Shown here: one piece after another, positions 26,493-33,961 of the stretch
Numbering within the stretch: position 1 is the first letter of the stretch
How the letters are laid out: every line of letters starts with the position of its first letter
Assembly (NCBI GenBank): GCA_020635285.1
Contig: JACKAB010000006.1
Coordinates: 433,501-497,500 of the forward strand
Origin: Ignavibacteriales bacterium
GTDB lineage: Bacteria > Bacteroidota > Ignavibacteria > Ignavibacteriales > Melioribacteraceae
Length of the DNA: 64,000 bases
Direction of reading: 5' to 3'
Program-made: the position numbers and the translations under genes
Notes under the pieces: model-generated
What the model was told of the DNA's origin: nothing
What the model saw: only the letters and a program-made list of their open reading frames with translations
The model's database searches: none

Positions 26493-27221
26493 ATGCAAAA
26501 AATATTTGGAAGAAAACCAGTCTTAGAAGCACTTAAATCAAAAGCAGATATTGACCAAATTTATATTCAATACGGTTTGCAAGGCTCAATAGTTGACCAT
26601 ATAAAACAACTTGCAAAAAGAAATAATGTAAAACTCTCTCAGATTTCTCCACAAAAGTTTAACCAACTTACTGAAGATAAAAATACACAGGGAATAATTG
26701 CTGTTAAAAATGAATTTAACTATTCGCAAATCGATGAAATTTTAATAGAAGCTGAAAAATCTGAATTCCCTCTTTTATTGCTTTTAGATTCAATTCAAGA
26801 TCCACATAATTTAGGCGCAATAATTAGAACAGCAGAATGTGCCGGAGCAAACGGAATTATTATTACCACCAAAAATTCTGCCTCAGTAAATAATACAGTT
26901 GAGAAAACTTCTGCCGGCGCTACAAGTCATATTAAAATTACTCAAGCTAATAACTTGGTAAACACAATTGAAATTCTAAAACAAAGTGGTTACTGGATTG
27001 TTGGATCTAAACTTGGCAATTCTCAAAATTATACTTCAATTGATTACAAACAACCAATCGCAATTGTTGTTGGTAACGAAGAAAAAGGAATTCGGCACCT
27101 TGTTGCAGAAAAATGCGACTTTCTTGCTGAAATTCCAATGAAAGGAAAAATTCAAAGTCTTAATGTGTCTGTTGCAACCGGGGTTTTACTTTTTGAAGTT
27201 CTACGATCCAGAAGTATCTAA
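26493..27221 (+). CDS. rlmB: 23S rRNA (guanosine-2251 2'-O)-methyltransferase RlmB
   Basis: This 242-residue SPOUT methyltransferase has an N-terminal substrate-binding domain (KIFGRKPVLEALKS) and the knotted catalytic domain. The three SPOUT motifs are DSIQDPHNLGAIIRTAECAG, VVGNEEKGI and IPMKGKIQSLNVSVATGVLL. It methylates the ribose of a conserved G in the peptidyl-transferase region of 23S rRNA using S-adenosylmethionine. It follows hisS by 12 bases and precedes a small membrane protein by 9. Confidence 0.93.
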   Translation: MQKIFGRKPVLEALKSKADIDQIYIQYGLQGSIVDHIKQLAKRNNVKLSQISPQKFNQLTEDKNTQGIIAVKNEFNYSQIDEILIEAEKSEFPLLLLLDSIQDPHNLGAIIRTAECAGANGIIITTKNSASVNNTVEKTSAGATSHIKITQANNLVNTIEILKQSGYWIVGSKLGNSQNYTSIDYKQPIAIVVGNEEKGIRHLVAEKCDFLAEIPMKGKIQSLNVSVATGVLLFEVLRSRSI

Positions 27222-27230
27222 ATTCCTCAT

Positions 27231-27473
27231 ATGAAAATCGCTCTAATTGCTTTTGCAGTATTATTATTAAACATTCCATTTGGTTATTGGAGATCTAAAG
27301 TCCGAAAATACTCGCCTCAATGGTTTCTCTCAATACATGTTCCTATTCCATTCGTCATTCTTTTAAGAATTTATTCAGACATTGGATTTGCTTTTTATAC
27401 ATACCCAATTTTAGTTGGTGCATTTTTCCTTGGTCAACTCATTGGGGCAAAGATAAATTTTAAAGAAGCATAA
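27231..27473 (+). CDS. small conserved membrane protein, function unknown
   Basis: This 80-residue product has an N-terminal hydrophobic helix (about 1-18), a middle one (about 36-50) and a C-terminal one (about 52-72, FAFYTYPILVGAFFLGQLIG). It is a small inner-membrane protein with charged loops such as WRSKVRKYSPQ. I do not recognise a family. It is the last gene of the hisS-rlmB unit, nine bases after rlmB; the SUF promoter follows. Confidence 0.65.
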   Translation: MKIALIAFAVLLLNIPFGYWRSKVRKYSPQWFLSIHVPIPFVILLRIYSDIGFAFYTYPILVGAFFLGQLIGAKINFKEA

Positions 27474-27554
27474 TTCCTTTAAGAACTCACCAATCAATAT
27501 TTACTCATATTCATAAATAATTTACTTTTTAGCATTATTTCAAACATTTTAATC

Positions 27555-27583
27555 TTGACTTTTTTTGCAAGATTATCTAATTT
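27555..27583 (+). promoter_or_regulatory. sigma-70-type promoter of the suf operon
   Basis: TTGACT at 27555-27560, 17 bases, TAATTT at 27578-27583. Transcription would begin near 27590, shortly before the sufB ATG at 27612. I could not make out a convincing palindromic Rrf2/IscR site here. Confidence 0.55.
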
Positions 27584-27611
27584 TTGATATAAAATAAAAA
27601 AGGTATATGTA

Positions 27612-29069
27612 ATGAGTGAAGAAATTCGCGAAGATATTAAGTTAATTGAAGATCACACCAGTCAAGAGTACAAATACGGATTTGTTACTGATATTGAGGA
27701 AGATGAATTTCCAAAAGGATTAAATGAGGATATAATTCGTAAAATCTCTGCTAAAAAGAACGAGCCTGAGTGGATGACAGAATGGCGATTAAAAGCATAT
27801 CGACATTGGCTAACAATTAAAGAACCAAATTGGGCTAAAATCCACCATGAAAAAATTGATTACCAAAATTTGCGTTATTATGCTGCACCAAAGAAAAAAC
27901 CAGAGTTAGAAAGTTTAGATCAAGTTGATCCGGAATTATTAGCAACTTTTGAGAAATTAGGAATTCCTCTGGAAGAACAAAAAATACTCTCTGGCGTTGC
28001 AGTTGATGCAGTTTTTGATTCAGTTTCGGTTGCCACAACATTTAAATCAACTTTAGCGGAAAAAGGAATTATATTCTGCTCAATCTCAGAAGCAATTCGT
28101 GAGCATTCTGAACTTGTAAAAAAATATATGGGTTCAGTGGTTCCTCAAACAGATAATTATTTTGCCGCTTTAAACTCAGCAGTTTTTAGTGATGGTTCTT
28201 TCGTTTATATTCCAAAAGGTGTCCGCTGCCCAATGGAACTTTCTACTTACTTTAGAATTAACGCAATGGATACTGGACAGTTTGAGCGAACATTAATTAT
28301 TGCAGAAGATGATAGTTATGTAAGTTACCTTGAAGGCTGCACAGCACCAATGCGAGATACAAATCAATTGCATGCGGCTATTGTTGAACTTGTAGCACAT
28401 GAGAATGCTGAAATAAAATATTCAACCGTTCAGAATTGGTTCCCCGGCGATAAACAAGGCAAAGGCGGAATTTACAATTTTGTTACCAAACGTGGAATTT
28501 GCAAAGGCAATAATTCTAAGATTTCTTGGACACAAGTTGAAACCGGTTCATCAATTACTTGGAAATACCCAAGCTGTATTCTTCAAGGTGATAATTCGGT
28601 CGGAGAATTCTATTCTGTTGCTGTTACAAATAATTATCAGCAAGCAGATACCGGTACTAAGATGATTCATCTTGGTAAAAACACAAAAAGTACAATTATC
28701 TCCAAAGGTATTTCTGCAGGAAGAAGTAATAACTCATACAGAGGTTTAGTAAAAGTTGGGAAAAATGCTTCCAATGCTAGAAATTTTTCTCAGTGCGATT
28801 CAATGTTAATGGGCGATCAATGCGGAGCGCATACTTTCCCTTACTTGGAAATTGACAATAGCTCGGCAACTGTTGAACACGAAGCAACAACTTCTAAAGT
28901 TGGAGAAGATCAAATTTTTTATTTGAATCAAAGAGGTATTTCCACAGAAGATGCCGTAAATATGATTGTGAATGGATTCTGTAAAGAAGTGTTTAACAAT
29001 CTCCCAATGGAGTTCGCAGTTGAAGCACAAAAACTTCTTGCTATTAGTCTAGAAGGAAGCGTTGGATAA
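27612..29069 (+). CDS. sufB: Fe-S cluster assembly scaffold SufB
   Basis: This 485-residue SufB is the scaffold subunit of the SufBCD complex in the cytoplasm. Characteristic stretches are VPQTDNYFAALNSAVFSDGS, YIPKGVRCPMELSTYFRIN, GGIYNFVTKRG and the C-terminal EHEATTSKVGEDQIFYLNQR. Length and beta-helix repeats are as expected. It opens the suf operon and is separated from sufC by 85 bases that hold a small palindromic element (29091-29115). Confidence 0.97.
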   Translation: MSEEIREDIKLIEDHTSQEYKYGFVTDIEEDEFPKGLNEDIIRKISAKKNEPEWMTEWRLKAYRHWLTIKEPNWAKIHHEKIDYQNLRYYAAPKKKPELESLDQVDPELLATFEKLGIPLEEQKILSGVAVDAVFDSVSVATTFKSTLAEKGIIFCSISEAIREHSELVKKYMGSVVPQTDNYFAALNSAVFSDGSFVYIPKGVRCPMELSTYFRINAMDTGQFERTLIIAEDDSYVSYLEGCTAPMRDTNQLHAAIVELVAHENAEIKYSTVQNWFPGDKQGKGGIYNFVTKRGICKGNNSKISWTQVETGSSITWKYPSCILQGDNSVGEFYSVAVTNNYQQADTGTKMIHLGKNTKSTIISKGISAGRSNNSYRGLVKVGKNASNARNFSQCDSMLMGDQCGAHTFPYLEIDNSSATVEHEATTSKVGEDQIFYLNQRGISTEDAVNMIVNGFCKEVFNNLPMEFAVEAQKLLAISLEGSVG

Positions 29070-29090
29070 ATTATTATAGATATTACTATT

Positions 29091-29115
29091 TCATGCTGAG
29101 CGGTGTAGAAGCATG
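29091..29115. repeat. short REP-like palindrome between sufB and sufC
   Basis: CATGCTGAGCGGTGTAGAAG followed by CATG: the ends CATGCT and AGCATG are inverted. The TCATxCTGAGcGG core resembles the left end of the element at 7366. It may be a remnant of the same repeat family, and could affect the sufB/sufC ratio by forming a hairpin in the mRNA. Confidence 0.4.
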
Positions 29116-29154
29116 CATAAACTAAAATTGATATAAAGAACAAAGGAAAATTAA

Positions 29155-29913
29155 ATGATTAAGATTAAAAATCTTCACGCAAATGTTGAAGGAACAGAAA
29201 TTTTAAAAGGAATTGACTTGGAAGTAAATCCAGGAGAAATTCATGCCATTATGGGACCAAACGGTTCAGGCAAAAGTACCTTAGCCAATGTTTTAGCTGG
29301 ACACGAATCATATGAAGTAACAGAAGGCGAAATAATTTTTGAAAACAAAAACATTGTGGAAATGGCGCCAGATGAAAGAGCAAGAGAAGGACTATTTTTA
29401 GCTTTTCAATACCCAATCGAAATTCCTGGTGTAAGTAATTCTGTTTTCTTAAAAACTGCAATAAATGAAATAAGAAAACACAAAGGTGAAGAAGAAATTT
29501 CAGCAAAAGATTTTTTGGCATTAATTAGAGAAAAAGCAGAAGTACTTGGAATGGATAGCTCTTTAATAAGCCGTTCTGTCAATCAGGGTTTTTCAGGCGG
29601 AGAAAAAAAGAGAAATGAAATTCTGCAGCTTTTAACATTAAACCCAAAACTTGCTATTCTTGATGAAACCGATTCCGGTCTTGATATTGACGCATTAAAA
29701 ATTGTGGCTCACGGAGTTAACAAATTTAAAAATGATAACAATGCGGTTATACTTGTTACACATTATCAAAGACTACTTGATTATATTATTCCAGATTTTG
29801 TACATGTTTTATATAAAGGTAAAATTGTTAAATCCGGTGATAAAAACTTGGCTTTAGAATTAGAAGAACGCGGATATGATTGGATAATAAAAGAACAGCC
29901 GCAAGCTGTTTAA
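29155..29913 (+). CDS. sufC: Fe-S assembly ATPase SufC
   Basis: This 252-residue ABC-type ATPase subunit of SufBCD has Walker A GPNGSGKST, the signature FSGGEKKRNEILQ, Walker B LAILDETDSGLD and the H-loop ILVTHYQRLLDYI. It drives conformational change of the SufB-SufD scaffold. It is 85 bases after sufB and 12 bases before sufD. Confidence 0.97.
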   Translation: MIKIKNLHANVEGTEILKGIDLEVNPGEIHAIMGPNGSGKSTLANVLAGHESYEVTEGEIIFENKNIVEMAPDERAREGLFLAFQYPIEIPGVSNSVFLKTAINEIRKHKGEEEISAKDFLALIREKAEVLGMDSSLISRSVNQGFSGGEKKRNEILQLLTLNPKLAILDETDSGLDIDALKIVAHGVNKFKNDNNAVILVTHYQRLLDYIIPDFVHVLYKGKIVKSGDKNLALELEERGYDWIIKEQPQAV

Positions 29914-29925
29914 ATTGGAGAATTA

Positions 29926-31242
29926 ATGAACAAAGAAAATAATATAAAAGATTGGTATTTAGAAAACTTCAATCAGTTTAATAAAGTTGTAAGTGATGAT
30001 ATTTTTAAGTCGCTCAGGAAAGAAGCATCTGCTAAATTTGAAAATTCTGATTTCCCGACGAAAAAAGATGAAGAATGGAAATACACAAGTATTTCTCCAA
30101 TTCTAAACCATGAATTCACACCTTCCCCTTTATTTATGGGTGATAAAGAAGTTTTGCCAATTATTGATAAATATCTGATTAAAGATTTAGAAGTTCATCT
30201 TTTAGTTTTTGTAAATGGCATATTTAATAAAGAATTATCAAAAATTGGAGAAGTTGAAAACGGAATCATAATTGATAATCTTTATAATTTATCAAAAAAT
30301 AATCCAGAATTTATATCAGAACATTTGTCTACAAAAAATGATACAAATAACTCATTTAATTTTTTAAACAATGTTTTTACTTATGATGGATTTGTAGTCT
30401 ATATTCCAAAAAATAAAGTCATAGAAAAACCAATTCATGTTTTAAATATTGCTTCCAACATTAACAAACCTTTGGTTCAGCCAAGAAACATAGTAATAGC
30501 AGAGGCTAACACAGAAGCTAATATCATAACTGAATATGTTGGAACTGAAAAATCGGAATACTTTACAAATATTTTAACAGATATTTCAGTTGATGAAAAT
30601 TCGCACATAACTTTTTTCAAATTACAAAACGAGTCAAATGCTGCTTATCATATAGATAAAACAGAAATAATTCAAAAAGCTTCCAGTGTGTTTAATCATT
30701 TTTCTCTTTCCTTTGGAAGTAGAATTGCAAGAAATGACATAAACACAAAGCTTGATGGTGAAAATATTGAGACACATTTGTATGGCTTATATTTAGGTAA
30801 TGAAGAACAGCATATTGATCATCACACTTTTATTGACCACGCAAAACCAAATTGCATGAGTAATGAATTATATAAAGGCATTTTAGATGATAAAGCCCAT
30901 GGTGTTTTCTCTGGTAAAATTTTAGTAAATCAAATTGCGCAAAAGACAAATGCTTTTCAGTCAAACAAATCGGTCTTGCTTTCTGATGAAGCCAGTATTG
31001 ATGCAAAACCGCAGTTAGAAATTTATGCAGATGATGTAAAATGTTCTCATGGAGCAACTGTCGGTAAATTAGATGAGCAAGCATATTTTTACATTCGTTC
31101 TCGTGGAGTCTCAGCTGAGTCTGCTCGGTCAATGTTAATAAGAGCTTTTATAGATGATGTTGTTAGCGAAATTAAAATTGACCAACTAAAAGAAAAAGTG
31201 AGCGACACAATTTTTGAACATTTACATAGAGAAAAATTCTAA
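29926..31242 (+). CDS. sufD: Fe-S cluster assembly protein SufD
   Basis: This 438-residue SufD has the KKDEEWKYTSISPI-type N-terminal block and a beta-helix with GLYLGNEEQHIDHHTFIDH and YKGILDDKAHGVFSGKI. The conserved C-terminal block is DDVKCSHGATVGKLDEQAYFY in outline (CSHGATVG, then FYIRSRGV). It pairs with SufB to form the scaffold. Its last base overlaps the first base of sufS. Confidence 0.96.
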   Translation: MNKENNIKDWYLENFNQFNKVVSDDIFKSLRKEASAKFENSDFPTKKDEEWKYTSISPILNHEFTPSPLFMGDKEVLPIIDKYLIKDLEVHLLVFVNGIFNKELSKIGEVENGIIIDNLYNLSKNNPEFISEHLSTKNDTNNSFNFLNNVFTYDGFVVYIPKNKVIEKPIHVLNIASNINKPLVQPRNIVIAEANTEANIITEYVGTEKSEYFTNILTDISVDENSHITFFKLQNESNAAYHIDKTEIIQKASSVFNHFSLSFGSRIARNDINTKLDGENIETHLYGLYLGNEEQHIDHHTFIDHAKPNCMSNELYKGILDDKAHGVFSGKILVNQIAQKTNAFQSNKSVLLSDEASIDAKPQLEIYADDVKCSHGATVGKLDEQAYFYIRSRGVSAESARSMLIRAFIDDVVSEIKIDQLKEKVSDTIFEHLHREKF

Positions 31243-32516
31243 TGGATTTTGAGGTTGACATAAAACAAAATACAAGAACGAAGAAATCCTACCGCAAGTT
31301 TGATGTAGAAGATGTAAGAAAAGATTTTCCAATCTTAAAAAGATTAGTAAACGGAAAGTCGCTTGTTTATTTGGACAATGCCGCAACTTCTCAAAAACCG
31401 CAAAGTGTTATCAATGCAATTACGAATTACTATACATACGAGAACGCCAATATTCATAGAGGCTTGCACTTCTTAAGTGAACTTGCAACCGAATCATACG
31501 AAGGCGCTCGTTTAAAAGTTAAAGAGTTTGTAAATGCAATGAGTGTTTCAGAAATTATTTTTGTGCGCGGAGCTACTGAAGCAATTAACTTGGTTGCAAA
31601 TTCACTTTGCCGCGCAAATTACTTTAATGATGGTGATGAAATATTAATTTCGCACATGGAACATCACTCAAATATTGTTCCTTGGCAATTACTTTGCGAA
31701 AGAAAAAATTTAAAATTAAAAGTTGTTCCGGTAAATGATAAGGGCGAATTTATTTTTGAAGAATATGAGAAATTGCTTTCTGAAAAAACTAAACTTGTTT
31801 CTATTGTCCATATATCCAACGCGCTTGGAACCATTAATCCGGTTAAAGAAATAGTAAAAAAAGCGCACGAGTATAACATTCCAGTATTATTAGATGGTGC
31901 TCAAGCAGTGCCTCATGCCAAGGTTGATGTTCAAGATTTGGATTGCGACTTTTACGTTTTTTCTGGGCACAAAGTTTTTGGTCCAACTGGAATTGGAGTT
32001 CTATACGGCAAAACAGAATTCTTAGATAAGATGCCTCCCTTCCAAGGCGGCGGTGATATGATAAGAGAAGTTACTTTTGAGAAAACCACTTATGAAGATC
32101 TTCCACAAAAATTTGAGGCAGGAACGCCAAATATAGTTGGCGGCATTGCTCTTGGTGCTGCATTGGATTATCTCACTTCATTCGATATAAACGAAATTTC
32201 TAATCATGAAGACAGTCTTTTAAAATATGGTACAGAAAAGCTATTACAAATTGATGGACTTAAAATAATCGGAACTTCTGATCGAAAAGCTTCAGTAATT
32301 TCTTTTGTAATTGATGGAATTCACCCTTATGATATTGGGACTATAATTGACACGGACGGAATAGCAATTCGAACCGGACATCATTGTACAATGCCATTGA
32401 TTAAAAGATTTAATTTACCAGCAACTGCAAGAGCTTCATTTTCGATGTATAACAAAATTGAAGAAATTGATCACTTATATAATGCACTTTTAAAAGTTAA
32501 AAGAATGTTTACTTAG
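31242..32516 (+). CDS. sufS: cysteine desulfurase SufS
   Basis: This 424-residue PLP enzyme of the SufS/CsdA group supplies sulfur from cysteine. The PLP Lys244 lies in SGHKVFGPTG, the catalytic Cys382 in RTGHHCTMPL, and HMEHHSNIVPWQ is the usual substrate-loop motif. It has a slightly extended N-terminus of about 20 residues. It overlaps sufD by one base and precedes the SufT-like gene by nine. No sufE or sufU sulfur-relay partner is encoded in the operon. Confidence 0.95.
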   Translation: MDFEVDIKQNTRTKKSYRKFDVEDVRKDFPILKRLVNGKSLVYLDNAATSQKPQSVINAITNYYTYENANIHRGLHFLSELATESYEGARLKVKEFVNAMSVSEIIFVRGATEAINLVANSLCRANYFNDGDEILISHMEHHSNIVPWQLLCERKNLKLKVVPVNDKGEFIFEEYEKLLSEKTKLVSIVHISNALGTINPVKEIVKKAHEYNIPVLLDGAQAVPHAKVDVQDLDCDFYVFSGHKVFGPTGIGVLYGKTEFLDKMPPFQGGGDMIREVTFEKTTYEDLPQKFEAGTPNIVGGIALGAALDYLTSFDINEISNHEDSLLKYGTEKLLQIDGLKIIGTSDRKASVISFVIDGIHPYDIGTIIDTDGIAIRTGHHCTMPLIKRFNLPATARASFSMYNKIEEIDHLYNALLKVKRMFT

Positions 32517-32525
32517 GGATAAATA

Positions 32526-32840
32526 ATGATTGACAAAGGATTTTTAGAACAAAAAATTGTATCCGTACTTGAAACGGTTTATGACCCTGAAATACCTGTT
32601 AATATTTATGAGCTTGGTTTAGTATATGATATTAAAATTAATGACAATAGTGATGTAGATATAACTATGACGCTTACTTCCCCAGCTTGTCCGGTTGCAG
32701 AAAGCTTACCCGGTGAAGTTAGGCAGAAAGTAAAAAGTATTGAAGATGTAAATGAGGTTAATATTAACCTAGTCTGGGAACCACCATGGAATAAGGATAT
32801 GATGAGTGAAGAAGCAAAATTAAATTTAGGTTTTTTATAA
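32526..32840 (+). CDS. sufT: SufT-like MIP18/DUF59 Fe-S maturation protein
   Basis: This 104-residue single DUF59 (MIP18) domain has DPEIPVNIYELGLVYDI, TSPACPVAESLP with its conserved Cys, and VWEPPWNKDMMSEEA. Family members help mature or deliver Fe-S clusters. Its position between sufS and the bacilliredoxin gene supports this role. Spacing to both neighbours is short (9 and 22 bases). Confidence 0.9.
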   Translation: MIDKGFLEQKIVSVLETVYDPEIPVNIYELGLVYDIKINDNSDVDITMTLTSPACPVAESLPGEVRQKVKSIEDVNEVNINLVWEPPWNKDMMSEEAKLNLGFL

Positions 32841-32862
32841 CAAATTATTAAAAAGGAAAATT

Positions 32863-33399
32863 ATGTTTGAAATAAATATGCAGCAACCAATGTACGACCC
32901 CAGAGCAGTTCAGCCAATGCGAGATGAGCTTACTTATGTTGGGTTTAAAGAATTAACAACTCCGGAAAAAGTTGATGAAGTTTTATCAAAACAAAATGAT
33001 GAAACTACTTTTGTTTTTATTAATTCAGTTTGTGGTTGTGCAGCGGGAAGTGCAAGACCAGGAGTTTCTTTAGCTTTACAGGGAAAAATAATTCCGGACA
33101 ATATTGTGACAGTTTTTGCCGGACAAGACAAAGATGCTGTAGCAACAGTTAGAGGTAAATACTTATCAAAATTTCCACCCTCTTCTCCATCTGCTGCATT
33201 ATTAAAAAATGGCGAAGTATTATTTATGCTTCCACGACATCATATTGAAGGAAGAACCCACGAAGAAATTGCAGATGCATTACAGCAAGTATTTGCAGAA
33301 CATTGTGCTAAAGAAGGTCCTTCAATTTCAAAAGAAAAATATGATTTATTGATACATGCAAAAATGTGCGGTTCAAAAATTCCTTTAAATGATAATTAA
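32863..33399 (+). CDS. bacilliredoxin (BrxA/BrxB, YphP/YqiW family)
   Basis: This 178-residue protein has the bacilliredoxin motif Cys57-Gly-Cys59 in NSVCGCAAGSARP, VTVFAGQDKDAV and PSSPSAALLKNGE. Bacilliredoxins remove bacillithiol from S-bacillithiolated proteins. The usual length is about 145; this one has a C-terminal extension of some 30 residues with two more Cys (EHCAKEG and KMCGSKIP). It is the last gene before a terminator in the suf operon. The bshB1-like gene at 61374 supports bacillithiol use by this organism. Confidence 0.9.
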   Translation: MFEINMQQPMYDPRAVQPMRDELTYVGFKELTTPEKVDEVLSKQNDETTFVFINSVCGCAAGSARPGVSLALQGKIIPDNIVTVFAGQDKDAVATVRGKYLSKFPPSSPSAALLKNGEVLFMLPRHHIEGRTHEEIADALQQVFAEHCAKEGPSISKEKYDLLIHAKMCGSKIPLNDN

Positions 33400-33421
33400 T
33401 CTCCATTACTTTAAAAATGCT

Positions 33422-33464
33422 ATTCCGGTATTACTTTAATTTGTGGAATACCGGAATCTTTTAA
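33422..33464 (+). terminator. terminator at the end of the suf operon
   Basis: ATTCCGGTATT (33422-33432) and AATACCGGAAT (33447-33457) pair perfectly over 11 bases, followed by CTTTTAATT. It lies between the bacilliredoxin and Rrf2 genes, so the regulator may depend on read-through or on its own promoter. Confidence 0.72.
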
Positions 33465-33475
33465 TTCGATAAAAA

Positions 33476-33949
33476 ATGAAATTCACTGCACAAGAAGAAT
33501 ATGGATTAAGATGTTTAGTCCGCTTAGGTTATGCTTTTAAGCAAGGCATTGGTTTAACCATTCCAGATATAAGCAGCAGTGAAAATATTTCTGAGCATAA
33601 CATTGCTAAGACATTAAGAATTTTAAGACTTGGCGGATTTTTAGATAGTGAACGTGGAAGAACCGGCGGATACACACTTACAAAATCACCTGAAGAAATT
33701 AATATTGGAAAGGTAATGAATGTTTTAGGAGGTAAATTTTTTGAGACGTCTTACTGCCAAAATCATTTTTCTGACTTAACGATTTGCACACATTCACCGG
33801 ATTGTTCTATTAGATCCTTTTGGAAAATTATTCAGAATTCAATAGATCAAGTGATGAATAACCTTACTCTTCAGGATTTGTTAAGTAGTGAAAAAATCTT
33901 TTTAGAAGAGACAAGAAAAATGCTTGAAGCCCAAGATGCCAACCAATAA
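33476..33949 (+). CDS. Rrf2-family transcriptional regulator (IscR-like)
   Basis: This 157-residue winged-helix regulator has the Rrf2 start KFTAQEEYGLRCLVRLGY, the recognition region IAKTLRILRLGGFLDSERG and the wing RTGGYTLTK. Cys94, Cys104 and Cys110 (CTHSPDCSIRSFW) match the cluster-binding pattern of IscR-type members, so it may sense Fe-S status and control the suf genes (inference). Unusually for such operons it is at the 3' end, after a terminator. Its stop is 12 bases from the convergent oxidase gene. Confidence 0.9.
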   Translation: MKFTAQEEYGLRCLVRLGYAFKQGIGLTIPDISSSENISEHNIAKTLRILRLGGFLDSERGRTGGYTLTKSPEEINIGKVMNVLGGKFFETSYCQNHFSDLTICTHSPDCSIRSFWKIIQNSIDQVMNNLTLQDLLSSEKIFLEETRKMLEAQDANQ

Positions 33950-33961
33950 AATAATTTATTT

